Origin: Pseudomonas mosselii
GTDB taxonomy: Bacteria > Pseudomonadota > Gammaproteobacteria > Pseudomonadales > Pseudomonadaceae
Direction of reading: 5' to 3'
Length of the DNA: 64,000 nucleotides
NCBI RefSeq assembly: GCF_019823065.1
Contig: NZ_CP081966.1
Location: forward strand, 2,945,501 to 3,009,500
Below the pieces are notes generated by a model. It had not been told where the DNA came from, ran no database searches, and saw only the letters and a program-made list of their open reading frames with translations. Of this stretch, positions 18,005 through 26,850 are shown piece by piece. The translations under genes were made by a program, and so were the position numbers. The stretch's first letter is position 1, and each line of letters begins with the position of its first letter.

Positions 18005-18810
18005 GGTGCCTTCATAATGGCCTTGGCCTCCCATTCACCGTCGCCTTGTTGCAGCGTGATCAGTGCGGCCAAATCGAGAATCTGCACCAGCCTGCCATGG
18101 ATTTCGACGATACCCAGTGCGCGCAGGCGGGCGACGGATCGGCACACGGTTTCCAAGCGTAAACCCAGGTACGAGGCCATGTCTTCCCGGGACATCCGCA
18201 GCATGAAGCCATGGGCAGAGTAACCGCGACAGGCGAAGCGCCCGGACAACTCCACCAGGAAGCCCGCCAGCCGTTGTTCCGCAGTGAGATTGCACAGCAT
18301 CAGCACGCGTTTGTGTTCGCGCACGATCTCCCGGCTCATCAAGCGATTCAGGCTTTGTTGCAGGAAAGGAAAGTCGCGCGCCAGGGCTTGCAAGCGGTGA
18401 TAGGGGATCGGGCAGACTTCGCTGTCTTCCAAGGCAATCGCGTCACAGACATGGCGCTCAGTGGCAATGGCATCGAGCCCAAGCACGTCACCCGGCATCC
18501 AGAAGTTGATCACCACACCCTGGCCCTCGGCGGTGTTCATGCGGGTCTTGAAACTGCCACAGCGCACGGCATAGAGCAGGGTCAGCGGGTCATTGGCATT
18601 GAACAGCGCGGCGCCCCTTTGCATGCGCATTCGCGGGCCTATCAATGCGCCCAGGCAGCTGTTGTCGTGAACAGGCAAACCGGTGGGAAGGCACAGACCG
18701 CTGACCCGGCAATCCCTGCACAGGGACGCCGAGGGTTTCAGGTGGATGGGATTGGTCGTACACGAAACGTTGGGCGAGTCGAGCGACCTGACCTTCAATT
18801 GGCCGTACAT
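17989..18810 (-). CDS. FNR/ANR-type iron-sulfur transcriptional regulator
   Basis: 273 residues, preceded by GGAGG. Cys31, Cys34 and Cys40 form the C-x2-C-x5-C ligand set, and Cys122 supplies the fourth ligand at the same number as in E. coli FNR, so an oxygen-labile [4Fe-4S] cluster is expected. The cNMP-fold body is followed by the HTH MSREDMASYLGLRLETVCRSVARL. The recognition helix keeps the E and R of FNR's ExxSR but has Cys instead of Ser. Neighbours and the boxes nearby indicate an ANR-like regulon. It is probably a paralog of the main ANR. Confidence 0.9.
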   Translation of the reverse strand: MYGQLKVRSLDSPNVSCTTNPIHLKPSASLCRDCRVSGLCLPTGLPVHDNSCLGALIGPRMRMQRGAALFNANDPLTLLYAVRCGSFKTRMNTAEGQGVVINFWMPGDVLGLDAIATERHVCDAIALEDSEVCPIPYHRLQALARDFPFLQQSLNRLMSREIVREHKRVLMLCNLTAEQRLAGFLVELSGRFACRGYSAHGFMLRMSREDMASYLGLRLETVCRSVARLRALGIVEIHGRLVQILDLAALITLQQGDGEWEAKAIMKAPCSIP

Positions 18811-18812
18811 TT

Positions 18813-19049
18813 TCAGGCCTCCTTCGCTCGTCGCTGATCGCCTTGGGCCCCTGCGTCAGTATGCATGCCGCGGGTGCCGCGAGGTGAACAATCAACCAGC
18901 ATGTCAAGCGAATGGGGAGCCTCGAGGCGGCCTGTGAGCCGCTCGACAAATTGCTCGGCTTCGGCAGCCGTACTGAACCCCACCCGCCAGTCATCCATAT
19001 GCACCCACCAGCGTTCCGGCTCGGAGCTTTTTTCGACATGGATGTTCAT
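18813..19049 (-). CDS. Small hypothetical protein upstream of the FNR-type regulator
   Basis: 78 residues, MNIHVEKSSEPERWWVHMDDWRVGFSTAAEAEQFVERL..., with GGAGG seven bases before the start. The family is not recognised. It ends two bases before the regulator gene and is therefore in the same operon. Acidic/aromatic N-terminal half, no membrane segment. Confidence 0.6.
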   Translation of the reverse strand: MNIHVEKSSEPERWWVHMDDWRVGFSTAAEAEQFVERLTGRLEAPHSLDMLVDCSPRGTRGMHTDAGAQGDQRRAKEA

Positions 19050-19390
19050 CAGCGCCTCCAAAGCATGGATAGGTAATGAAAGCGTCCATGCTGGCAGCGG
19101 GGGCGTGGATTACACCGTCGCGCTGTTGAGCGAACACTTCGCAGGCAACCTCAGTGTCAGCGAGCCGGAAGCGGTGCGTGACCCGCGGCGCAGTATCTAC
19201 GGATACCTGAATGAGTCTGGAATATGGGAATAAAGTGCGCCAGCGAACGCTCGCCGCATTGATCCGTGTCAATGTCCCGCGTCTTGGGTAATGCCGTTGG
19301 TCTGCAGGCGCCTCCAGTTGACAAACATCAAACGTGCAAGACGTGGGAAGTAGATGCTCTTGCTTCCTAGCGCAATCCCGGAGGTGAGCC
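19050..19390. other. Intergenic region between divergent stress genes
   Basis: No gene is supported here. It contains the FNR-type box at 19259-19272 and a plus-strand reading ending at 19231 that has no start signal. The ribosome-binding site GGAGGTG lies right before the stress protein at 19391. Confidence 0.6.
19259..19272. promoter_or_regulatory. FNR/ANR-type box upstream of the first universal stress gene
   Basis: TTGATCCGTGTCAA, matching nine of ten positions of TTGAT-N4-ATCAA, 118 bases before the gene at 19391. Confidence 0.7.
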
Positions 19391-20317
19391 ATGCAAACGC
19401 CGCAAAGACTCCTACTGATCGCATCGCCCCTGATGCGCCGAACCCCGGTCTACGACCGTGCAGCGGCCCTGGCCAAGGCCAAGGGGATGGCACTGCACAT
19501 CGTGGCATTCGACTATCTGGAAGGACTTGCCACGGCAGGCCTGGTGAACGACCAGGCGCTGGCGGTGATGCGTGAGGGCTACGTGCGCCAACACCGTGAA
19601 TGGCTGGAAAGCCAGGCACTGTCGATGCGGCGCAACGGCGTCATCGTCACCACCGAAGTGGTGTGGGTGCAGCATCCTTTGGACGAGATCCTGGTGCATT
19701 TGCGTGAACAGCCATTCGCCATGCTGATCAAGGCGCTCGAACATGAGCCCTGGTGGATGCGCGCCATGTTCACCTCGCTGGATATTCAGCTGCTACGCGA
19801 AACGCGAATCCCTTTGCACCTGGTACACAACGCCAGCCAGGCATTGCCACGCAGGATTCTGGCCGCGGTGGACCTGTCCAGGCCGGAAGAACAATATGAA
19901 GGCTTCAACGATCAGATCATCAGTGAAGCGTTGAAACTGGCCTTGCAATGCAGTGCCCAGGTCGAATTGCTGTACGCCTACGACCTGGGCACCCTGTACC
20001 TGGGCGTCGACGGTAGTCGTGAGCACTCGTTCCTGTTCGACTCGAACCTCGCCCAGACCCTCCACGAAGCCCAGAGCGTTGCCTTCCAGGCGCTTGCCGA
20101 ACGTAACGGTATCGCCGTCGAACACCGCCACATGCGCATAGGTGACCCGGCAAAGGCCCTGGCGCTGTTCATGGATAACAATGAAATCGATGTGCTGGTG
20201 ATGGGCAGTTATCACCATCATGGCGTCGGCGGGTTCATCGGTAGCACTGCCGAGCGGGTTCTGCATCGGTTGTCCAGCAGTGTGCTGGTAATTTCGCCCG
20301 AGCGCTCCCAAGGTTGA
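19391..20317 (+). CDS. Universal stress protein, tandem UspA domains
   Basis: 308 residues with two Usp domains. The second half carries the nucleotide-binding signature VMGSYHHHGVGGFIGSTAERVLHR (G-x2-G-x9-G-S/T pattern). A strong site GGAGGTGAGCC precedes the ATG, and an FNR-type box lies about 118 bases upstream. Double-domain Usp proteins of Pseudomonas are anaerobic-survival factors under ANR control, which fits the neighbouring Fe-S regulator. Confidence 0.92.
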   Translation: MQTPQRLLLIASPLMRRTPVYDRAAALAKAKGMALHIVAFDYLEGLATAGLVNDQALAVMREGYVRQHREWLESQALSMRRNGVIVTTEVVWVQHPLDEILVHLREQPFAMLIKALEHEPWWMRAMFTSLDIQLLRETRIPLHLVHNASQALPRRILAAVDLSRPEEQYEGFNDQIISEALKLALQCSAQVELLYAYDLGTLYLGVDGSREHSFLFDSNLAQTLHEAQSVAFQALAERNGIAVEHRHMRIGDPAKALALFMDNNEIDVLVMGSYHHHGVGGFIGSTAERVLHRLSSSVLVISPERSQG

Positions 20318-20321
20318 AGCA

Positions 20322-20341
20322 CGAGGCCCGCAAGGGCCTCG
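20322..20341. terminator. Hairpin between convergent genes
   Basis: CGAGGCCC, loop GCAA, GGGCCTCG: an 8-bp perfect stem in the 29-bp gap between the stress gene and the convergent acetyltransferase. No clear T tract. Confidence 0.45.
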
Positions 20342-20346
20342 CCTGC

Positions 20347-20895
20347 TCAAGACCGCAAATCCAGTTGGTGCAGGATCTCGCGCACATCTCCACCCGGATA
20401 GCACGATGTAAAGCCCAGAGCCTTGGCCAGCCGGTGCATGGCATAGTTGCTCGCCATATCCCTGGATACCATGCGCTCAAATCCCTCGCGGCGTGCTGCC
20501 GCGATCAGGTGTCGCATCAGGCGCCTGCCCAACCCCTTGCGCTGCCAGTCTTCGCTGACCGCCACCGCACATTCGCAATACTGGCTACCAGCAATGCCGG
20601 CGTAACGGCTGATGCCAATCTGTTGCAATTTACCGTTTGCATGCACCAAGGCGACATAGGCCATGCACGGGGGATGATCGACTGGCATGCAGTGCGTGTT
20701 TACACCAGGCAAGCAGCCGCTGAGTCCGGCAATGAAACGAAAGCGCCGGGAGTCATAAGCAATTGTGCTGAGAAAGCGCCTGTCCCTTTCGTGGTCCTCC
20801 TCGCGTAGTGGGCGGATCAGCACCGCCGAGCCATCCTCGAGTTTTTCGACCCAGTGTTCAGCTGTTTGCGGCTGTGCGGCCTGCTGCCCGTTCAT
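20347..20895 (-). CDS. GNAT-family N-acetyltransferase
   Basis: 182 residues, start MNGQQAAQPQ at 20895 with AGGAGG just upstream. The acetyl-CoA-binding motif A is V..DWQRKGLGRRLMRHLI (Q/RxxGxG/A type). The layout and sequence match the second GNAT at 24064, so they are paralogs (both start HW[VI]E.L..G..VL[IV]RPL). In other bacteria such linker GNATs modify stress proteins or metabolic enzymes; the substrate is not known. It lies divergent from the second Usp gene with FNR-like boxes between. Confidence 0.85.
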   Translation of the reverse strand: MNGQQAAQPQTAEHWVEKLEDGSAVLIRPLREEDHERDRRFLSTIAYDSRRFRFIAGLSGCLPGVNTHCMPVDHPPCMAYVALVHANGKLQQIGISRYAGIAGSQYCECAVAVSEDWQRKGLGRRLMRHLIAAARREGFERMVSRDMASNYAMHRLAKALGFTSCYPGGDVREILHQLDLRS

Positions 20896-20960
20896 GGTGC
20901 CTCCTGATGACGTGATCAGTAGCTGTTGCAGCCGTTTTAACGTGGCGGGCCAGCGTGGTT

Positions 20961-20974
20961 CTGACAATCATCAA
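20961..20974. promoter_or_regulatory. Weak FNR-like box upstream of the GNAT gene
   Basis: CTGACAATCATCAA matches eight of ten FNR-box positions, 66 bases upstream of the minus-strand start at 20895. Confidence 0.4.
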
Positions 20975-20996
20975 GTTCAGGCTGGGTAGCGGCTTT

Positions 20997-21010
20997 CTGA
21001 TCTGTATCAA
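20997..21010. promoter_or_regulatory. FNR/ANR-type box upstream of the second universal stress gene
   Basis: CTGATCTGTATCAA, nine of ten matches to TTGAT-N4-ATCAA, about 62 bases before the ATG at 21073. Confidence 0.7.
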
Positions 21011-21072
21011 GCAACACCGACCCTTCGCGCGGAACATTGAAGGCATCATGCCCACGAGCGCGGAGGTTCACC

Positions 21073-21999
21073 ATGGGTCAGTATCGACATCTGCTGGTGC
21101 TGCTCACCGAAGTCGATCCACATTCCGCTGCTTTGCGCAGGGGGCTTGCGTTGGCCCAGCTCAGCGGTGCCAGCGTGCATGTGTTGGGCTTGTTCACGCC
21201 GAACCAGCAGCACCTGCTGCGCGAAGAGCGGCTGAATGTGGCCGATATCACGCGCCAATACGAGCACTACCGCGTGCAGTTGAAAGGCTTGATCGAGCGG
21301 TATCACGGCAGCGCAATAGCGCTGACGGTCGACAGCCTGAATGCAGAGGATGTCCGTAGCCAGGCGATCGATTACATCAGTGAGCTGCGGCCGGACATGG
21401 TCATCAAGGACAGCGAAGCTGTATCGGCCTGGGGGCGGCTGTTCGGTATCCCGTTGGATTGTGCGCTGATGCGTGGTTTCAAGGGTGTCAGTCAATTCGT
21501 GCCGGCGGCTGCCATCGCAGTGCCGCGGCGTATCCTGATCGCCGTGGATACGGCGTTCAGCGAGACGCCAGACATCCAGGCCCGCTTCAACCGTGGACTG
21601 ATCCGTGCTGCCCAGGCTTTGGCATTGCAATGTGACGCGCAGTTGCATCTGCTTTCGGCTTACAGCCTGGCTGGGGTATTCGCCTCGGACATGAACGTCA
21701 CCCAGGTTTGGATCGAAGAGATGCGCGATGCACTGCAGGCACCCTTCGAAGCGCTGGCCGACGCCGAAGGCGTTGCGCCGCAGCGCAGGCACTTCATTGA
21801 GGGCCGTCCTGTACAAGTGATCCGTGAGCAGGTCGCGGTACTGGACATCGATGCCCTGGTGATGGGCGTGGTACAGCCCAAAGGGCTGGATAAATTACTG
21901 GGCGACACCACCGAACGTCTGGTCAGCCGACCACCGTGCAGCGTGCTCGCGGTTCATCCTCAAGTCGCCGAAACCTGGGAGCCCTGGCCATGCAACTGA
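21073..21999 (+). CDS. Universal stress protein, tandem UspA domains
   Basis: 308 residues from the ATG at 21073 (GGAGG five bases before), the same length as the stress protein at 19391 and clearly paralogous. The second domain ends VMGVVQPKGLDKLLGDTTERLVSRPPCSVLAV, where the glycine-rich phosphate loop is less canonical. The stop overlaps the start of the metallo-hydrolase gene by 10 bases, so the two are coupled. Confidence 0.9.
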   Translation: MGQYRHLLVLLTEVDPHSAALRRGLALAQLSGASVHVLGLFTPNQQHLLREERLNVADITRQYEHYRVQLKGLIERYHGSAIALTVDSLNAEDVRSQAIDYISELRPDMVIKDSEAVSAWGRLFGIPLDCALMRGFKGVSQFVPAAAIAVPRRILIAVDTAFSETPDIQARFNRGLIRAAQALALQCDAQLHLLSAYSLAGVFASDMNVTQVWIEEMRDALQAPFEALADAEGVAPQRRHFIEGRPVQVIREQVAVLDIDALVMGVVQPKGLDKLLGDTTERLVSRPPCSVLAVHPQVAETWEPWPCN

Positions 22000-23357
22000 C
22001 CTTTCTTGGCGGCACCGGGACGGTGACTGGCAGCAAGTTCCTGCTGACCCGTGGTAGCACGCGGATCTTGGTCGACTGCGGACTCTTCCAGGGTTTCAAG
22101 CAATTGCGCCTGCGCAACTGGGCGCCACCGGCGCCGGCACTGAGGGCGCTGGAGGCGGTGGTGCTGACCCACGCCCACCTCGACCATAGCGGCTATCTAC
22201 CGGTACTGGTCCGGGAAGGCTATAGCGGGCCGATCTACGCCACGCCGGCGACGTGCGCCCTGGCGCAAATCCTCTTGCTCGACAGCGCCCGGTTGCAGGA
22301 AGAACAGGCTGAGCATGCCAACCGCCACGGTTACTCCAGGCACTCACCGGCACGACCGCTCTATACCGAGCTGGATGCCAAACGGGCCCTGGCACTGTTT
22401 CGCCCCGTGGAACTGCACCACCCGACGCCGATCGCCGAGGGCATGGAATTGCTGTTGCGTACCGCCGGACACATTCTGGGAGCGGCCACGGTCCAGATCA
22501 GCGCCGAAGGCCAGACCTTGCTGTTTTCGGGGGACCTGGGACGCCCCCAGGACCCGATCATGCGCGCGCCCGAGCTGGTCAGAACGGCGGACGTGCTGTT
22601 GATCGAGTCTACCTATGGGGATCGCAAGCACCCTGCGGAATCGACCGAGCAGTACCTGGCCAAGGTCATCAATGAAACGCTCCTGCGCCATGGCATCATC
22701 CTTGTGCCCTCGTTCGCCGTCGGCCGTGCCCAGTTGCTCATGCATTACCTTTACACGCTCAAGCGCGATCGGTTGATTCCTGATATCCCGGTGTACCTGA
22801 ACAGCCCGATGGCCACCGATGCCACTGTCCTGTACCAACGGTACTGCAGCGAACATCGGCTGACAGCGGCTGAGTGCGCCGCCCTGTGCAAGAGCACGCA
22901 CATCGTCCGCACGGTCGATGAGTCCAGGCACCTTGACCAGCTGCGCGAGCCTGCGGTGATCATCGCCGCCAGTGGCATGGCGACCGGTGGGCGGGTACTG
23001 CACCACCTCAAGGCGCTGGCCCCCAACCCACGCAACAGTATCCTGTTCTCGGGTTTTCAGGCCGGGGGCACGCGGGGCGCCGATATCGTCGCCGGTGCCC
23101 ACAGCGTGCGTCTGCACGGCGAGGATGTGCCGATTCGTGCACGGGTGCATGCGATGGAGAACCTGTCTGCGCACGCCGATGCCGATGAGATCATGGAATG
23201 GCTGCGAGGGTTCACCCGGCCGCCACGTCAGACCTATGTCATCCATGGCGAGCCCCACGCTGCCGACACGTTGCGGCGGCGGATAAGCCTCGAACTGGGC
23301 TGGCAGGTGTGCGTGCCTGAGTATCAGGAAACCGTTGCCATCGACCCTGTGCGCTAG
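21990..23357 (+). CDS. MBL-fold beta-CASP metallo-hydrolase (RNA-processing type)
   Basis: 455 residues. Metal-binding motif HAHLDHSG (HxHxDH), then GHILGA, SGDLGRP, and the beta-CASP and C-terminal histidine motifs (NLSAHADADE, VIHGEPHAADTL) place it with the YSH1/CPSF-type RNA exonuclease-like group. It is coupled to a universal stress gene. Homologs are found in ANR/Dnr-type anaerobic clusters, suggesting RNA turnover under stress; activity is inferred from family. Confidence 0.9.
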   Translation: MQLTFLGGTGTVTGSKFLLTRGSTRILVDCGLFQGFKQLRLRNWAPPAPALRALEAVVLTHAHLDHSGYLPVLVREGYSGPIYATPATCALAQILLLDSARLQEEQAEHANRHGYSRHSPARPLYTELDAKRALALFRPVELHHPTPIAEGMELLLRTAGHILGAATVQISAEGQTLLFSGDLGRPQDPIMRAPELVRTADVLLIESTYGDRKHPAESTEQYLAKVINETLLRHGIILVPSFAVGRAQLLMHYLYTLKRDRLIPDIPVYLNSPMATDATVLYQRYCSEHRLTAAECAALCKSTHIVRTVDESRHLDQLREPAVIIAASGMATGGRVLHHLKALAPNPRNSILFSGFQAGGTRGADIVAGAHSVRLHGEDVPIRARVHAMENLSAHADADEIMEWLRGFTRPPRQTYVIHGEPHAADTLRRRISLELGWQVCVPEYQETVAIDPVR

Positions 23358-23376
23358 CCTGGCGCGGGAGGTGCTC

Positions 23377-24021
23377 ATGACTATTCAAGCAAGGGCAAGG
23401 CTCAGGGCATGGATGCAACGTCCCAAGGGGAGCCTGGGCTGGATCCTGGCAATCGTTGTATTGCTGCTGGCCACGTCGGTCTACCGCGGACTGAGCCCGA
23501 CCTGGCGCCTTATCATGCATGATCCGGCAGTACTGCTGGCCATACTGGCCCTTAGCGTGGCGCTAGGCTGGGCAGTGCAGCGGGGTGTGAGGCGCACGGT
23601 CGGCAAGGCTATCTTCAACGGCCAGGAGACAGGCTGGCAGGACCGCTTGGCGTTCCTGCGCTCAGTGGCCCGGGAATCGAACCTCCTGCTGGTGATGCTG
23701 GTGTGCCTGGCCTTGCTGGGCACGGGCACCTTAGGATTGGCGGGGCGTTCGGTGGCGCAGATCGCAGCGAACTGCGAGGCCAATCTGCAGGCCCAAGTCG
23801 ACACACCCGAACATGAAAAGCTCAACGCGCTGGTCGGCAGACCCGTTTGCACGTGCCTGGCGCAAAGGTTCATGACACGCAATGGGATATTGCGCATGGC
23901 CTTGTTCGAAACGCCCCTTCAGGGCGTGACCGGTTTGAAAGCGCTCACGCCCGATGATGAGCAGCGCTGTCTCGAGCAGTTCGACCTGCTGCCCGAGGAG
24001 GCTCATGCACGCACGCCCTGA
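23377..24021 (+). CDS. Inner-membrane hypothetical protein
   Basis: 214 residues, start MTIQARARLR with GGAGGTG upstream. Three hydrophobic segments (residues about 21-36, 50-65, 110-128) separated by basic loops, followed by a soluble C-terminus with a CTC pair. Family not recognised. It is 19 bases after the metallo-hydrolase and probably shares its operon. Confidence 0.65.
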   Translation: MTIQARARLRAWMQRPKGSLGWILAIVVLLLATSVYRGLSPTWRLIMHDPAVLLAILALSVALGWAVQRGVRRTVGKAIFNGQETGWQDRLAFLRSVARESNLLLVMLVCLALLGTGTLGLAGRSVAQIAANCEANLQAQVDTPEHEKLNALVGRPVCTCLAQRFMTRNGILRMALFETPLQGVTGLKALTPDDEQRCLEQFDLLPEEAHARTP

Positions 24022-24063
24022 ATCAGGCCGGCGCCACGACGGGTCATGGCGCGCGACTTCAGG

Positions 24064-24633
24064 TCAGCTCAGTGCAAGCCGGTGGATGACCTGGCTAGGA
24101 TCATCGGGGTCGGTAGTCGTGGTGAATCCTGCGGCCTTGGCCAGCTCACGCATCGCCTGGTTGGCGGCTGAGTCGATCGAATACATTTGCCGGAAACCTT
24201 TGTTCCGTGCCTGATCAGTCAGGTGCTTGAGCAGCAAGCGGCCAAGACCGTGGTGTTGCCAGCTGTCGAGTACGGTGACCGCGCACTCGCAGTCATCTTG
24301 ATCAGCACAGGCGGCGTAACGGGAAATGCCAACTTCCTGCAGTTCGCCGTCCACATGCGCCAGCGCGACGAAGGCGGCCTGGCGGTCCTGATCGACCGCC
24401 ATCAACTGGTCGAGCATTGCCTCACCAGGCTCCTTGATCTGGCACAGAAAACGGTAGTGCCGTGATTCTGGTGACAGGCGTTCGATGAAGGCCCTTTCAC
24501 GCTGCCGGTCCTTGGCTTGCAAGGGCCTGACAAGCACATGGGTACCATTGTCGAGTGCTTCGATCCAGTGCTCGCCAACGGGCGTAGGAAACGCCGAGGC
24601 AGCAGGTTGATGGGGAGGTTTGACGGGAGTCAT
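24064..24633 (-). CDS. GNAT-family N-acetyltransferase (paralog of 20347)
   Basis: 189 residues from MTPVKPPHQP at 24633. Acetyl-CoA motif LDSWQHHGLGRLLLKHLTDQ. It shares HWIEALDNGTHVLVRPLQ.KDR...ERAF with the gene at 20347, indicating duplication within this stress block. An FNR-type box is 68-81 bases upstream. Confidence 0.85.
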   Translation of the reverse strand: MTPVKPPHQPAASAFPTPVGEHWIEALDNGTHVLVRPLQAKDRQRERAFIERLSPESRHYRFLCQIKEPGEAMLDQLMAVDQDRQAAFVALAHVDGELQEVGISRYAACADQDDCECAVTVLDSWQHHGLGRLLLKHLTDQARNKGFRQMYSIDSAANQAMRELAKAAGFTTTTDPDDPSQVIHRLALS

Positions 24634-24700
24634 GGCGATGCCCTCATGCGTCTGGAATGAACAGTGGGAAGACAGTTTCGGTGCGCAGCCTCGCTCCGAC

Positions 24701-24714
24701 TTGATCGTTGTCAA
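24701..24714. promoter_or_regulatory. FNR/ANR-type box upstream of the GNAT gene
   Basis: TTGATCGTTGTCAA, nine of ten matches to TTGAT-N4-ATCAA, upstream of the minus-strand gene starting at 24633. Confidence 0.65.
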
Positions 24715-24794
24715 CTGCGCGGCTGGCGGCCACTTTCAGCAGGAAGACGTAGCGAGTGCAGGGGCGTGGCTGGTTAGCCGAATGGCCCCAGCGG

Positions 24795-25220
24795 CTATTT
24801 GGCTTTCCAGTACTTCTGCATTTCCAGAAACAGGAATGAAGCGGTCCAGGTAATCAGCACCAGGCCGGTCAATCCCTGCAGGCCCGTGAGGTACTTGAGG
24901 TGCCCGCTGGGGGCAACATCACCGAAGCCGATGGTGGTGTAGGTGGTAAAGGAGAAGTACACGCAGTCCAGAAGACTTCCGTCGAAATTGCCGTTGAGCG
25001 TGCCCCAGCCTTTGGCATGGACCATCAGGTAGTAGGCCAGGGCAAAGCACCAGACCTCCAGGGCATGGGCCAACAGAGCGCCGAATACGCCCGCCACGAT
25101 ACGAAACCGGCTCCAGAGCTTGAGGCGCGGTAGCCAGTCATTCAGACGCAGCAGGCATTCGTAGTGGATGATCACCACCAGGATCACGACCAGCATGTTG
25201 ATCAGCGTGACGGTGAGCAT
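24795..25220 (-). CDS. Two-helix potassium channel family protein
   Basis: 141 residues starting MLTVTLINML. The pore segment carries the K+-selectivity motif TTYTTIGFGDVAPSG, flanked by membrane helices (an ion_trans_2 channel). The C-terminus lacks any RCK/TrkA-N regulatory domain. A perfect FNR box lies about 112 bases upstream. Function: potassium conductance, probably oxygen-regulated. Confidence 0.88.
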   Translation of the reverse strand: MLTVTLINMLVVILVVIIHYECLLRLNDWLPRLKLWSRFRIVAGVFGALLAHALEVWCFALAYYLMVHAKGWGTLNGNFDGSLLDCVYFSFTTYTTIGFGDVAPSGHLKYLTGLQGLTGLVLITWTASFLFLEMQKYWKAK

Positions 25221-25331
25221 CGCAGGAACTCTAGGACGGGCGGTTCGTCTCGTGCATGTCGACATGCTTAGCCAGCAGGACCGTTGGCCTCGCACTCACG
25301 ACTCAGGGTGACGCTATCGCGCCGGGTGGCC

Positions 25332-25345
25332 TTGATATTTATCAA
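25332..25345. promoter_or_regulatory. Perfect FNR/ANR box upstream of the K+ channel gene
   Basis: TTGATATTTATCAA, a perfect match to TTGAT-N4-ATCAA. The gene on its minus strand starts at 25220. Confidence 0.75.
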
Positions 25346-25458
25346 TAATGGACCAGTGCCGGACTGAATGGGTCAACGCTGCCATGGCTTCGCGGCGCCA
25401 CGGCGCAGGAGCAAGGGTAGGGCGGTCGCGAGACCCGATGCCGCGCCGCCCGGACGCG

Positions 25459-25677
25459 TCAGTCTTTGCTGGCGTTGAGCTTGCGCAGCTCTTCGTAGGT
25501 GGCGGACTGGACGAACCAGAAGCCGGAAACGATGCACCAGCCGAGGCTGCCGACCACGAACACACCCAAGGCAGGCAGGAACCCGCCGGTGAACAGGGTG
25601 ATGAGCGCGAAGAGCCAGATAACGGCCAGGGAAACGTAGAGGACGATGTTGTTGACGCTGATGACGAAGTCTTTCAC
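25459..25677 (-). CDS. Small two-helix membrane protein, hypothetical
   Basis: 72 residues: N-terminal MKDFVISVNNIVLYVSLAVIWLFALITLF, a second hydrophobic segment, and a charged tail (YEELRKLNASKD). Small DUF4282-like or conserved Pseudomonas membrane protein; family not secure. No partner gene. Confidence 0.6.
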   Translation of the reverse strand: MKDFVISVNNIVLYVSLAVIWLFALITLFTGGFLPALGVFVVGSLGWCIVSGFWFVQSATYEELRKLNASKD

Positions 25678-25975
25678 GAAGCCTATTCCTTGCGGGATTT
25701 CAAAAGATTGCCCCTCCAGGGGCGCGCGGATGCTATCACATTGCTTTCATTGAGGGCTTGACTTGCTGACGGCACATGCTGTTGAATGCGCGCCCTCGAA
25801 TCCCCGCAACCTTTTCCCAAAGTGGTGAAGCCAGTGCCCTGCGCCATCAAACACGCCTGATACCGACGACGGTCCATCGTGCCTGATGGCTGCCCGCGCC
25901 TGCGCGCGGCGGCGCTTCATCCTCGTACCTACCTGATCCTGTCGTCGGTTTTTCCCTATTTCCAAGGAGAAACCC

Positions 25976-26836
25976 ATGAACATGGATTTTCGTGCCGACG
26001 CACATTCCCTCGAACTGCTCAAATACCCCCGCACACCCCATCTGCAAGGCTCGCGCCTGCAGGACGGCGACAGCGATGCCGGCCAGGTGGCTTATGGCAC
26101 GTTGACCGGCCAATGGCTGGTGGTGGAAGAGAAACTTGACGGCGCCAACGCCGGCATCAGCTTTAGCAACGGTGGCGAACTCCGCCTGCAGTCGCGTGGC
26201 CACTACCTCACCGGCGGTGGCCGCGAGCGCCAGTTCAACCTGTTCAAGCAATGGGCCGTCGCCCACGAGCACTGGTTGCTGGAGCGTCTTGAAGACCGCT
26301 TCGTGCTGTATGGCGAGTGGCTGCACAAGAAGCACTCGGTGTTCTACGACCACCTGCCGCATTTTTTCTGCGAGTTCGACGTATGGGACCGCGCCACGGG
26401 GCTGTTCCTGTCCACTGCGGCGCGTCGACTCCTGCTCGCCGACGGCCCGGTGCTGTCGGTGCCGGTGCTGTACGAAGGCCCGGCACCACGCCGTTACGCC
26501 GAGCTGATGGCATTGCTCGGCGACTCGCTGGCCAAGACCGCGCAATGGCGCGAAGTGTTCGAGCAGGTGGTGCGCCGCGAAGGCCTCGACCTGGCCCGTG
26601 CCTGGCGCCAGTGCGATCGCTCGAGCCGCATGGAGGGCCTGTACCTGAAGCTCGAAGACGAGCGCCAGACCCTGGGCCGGCTCAAGTGGGTGCGCCAGGA
26701 CTTCGTCCAGGCCATCCTCGACGCCGACCAGCACCATGCCAACCAACCGTACATACCCAATCAACTGGCCGCCGGCGTCGATCTCTACGCACCGCGCCTG
26801 TCCCAGGACTGGCACGGCGCACGCCGCGGCGATTGA
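25976..26836 (+). CDS. RNA ligase (nucleotidyltransferase fold)
   Basis: 286 residues, preceded by CAAGGAGAAACCC. The ligase motif I is EKLDGAN with the adenylated Lys53; FFCEFDVWD is motif III-like, EGLYLKLED motif IV, and RLKWVR motif V. This is the ATP-dependent RNA ligase superfamily. The gene is followed after 14 bases by an HD-kinase gene that supplies end healing, so the pair forms a self-contained RNA repair cassette. Substrate RNAs are unknown. Confidence 0.9.
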   Translation: MNMDFRADAHSLELLKYPRTPHLQGSRLQDGDSDAGQVAYGTLTGQWLVVEEKLDGANAGISFSNGGELRLQSRGHYLTGGGRERQFNLFKQWAVAHEHWLLERLEDRFVLYGEWLHKKHSVFYDHLPHFFCEFDVWDRATGLFLSTAARRLLLADGPVLSVPVLYEGPAPRRYAELMALLGDSLAKTAQWREVFEQVVRREGLDLARAWRQCDRSSRMEGLYLKLEDERQTLGRLKWVRQDFVQAILDADQHHANQPYIPNQLAAGVDLYAPRLSQDWHGARRGD

Positions 26837-26850
26837 AGGAGCTTCCTGAA

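Noticed and set aside
18865..19233. Plus-strand frame ending in YGYLNESGIWE
   Set aside because: Its start is inside another gene and it has no recognisable domain.
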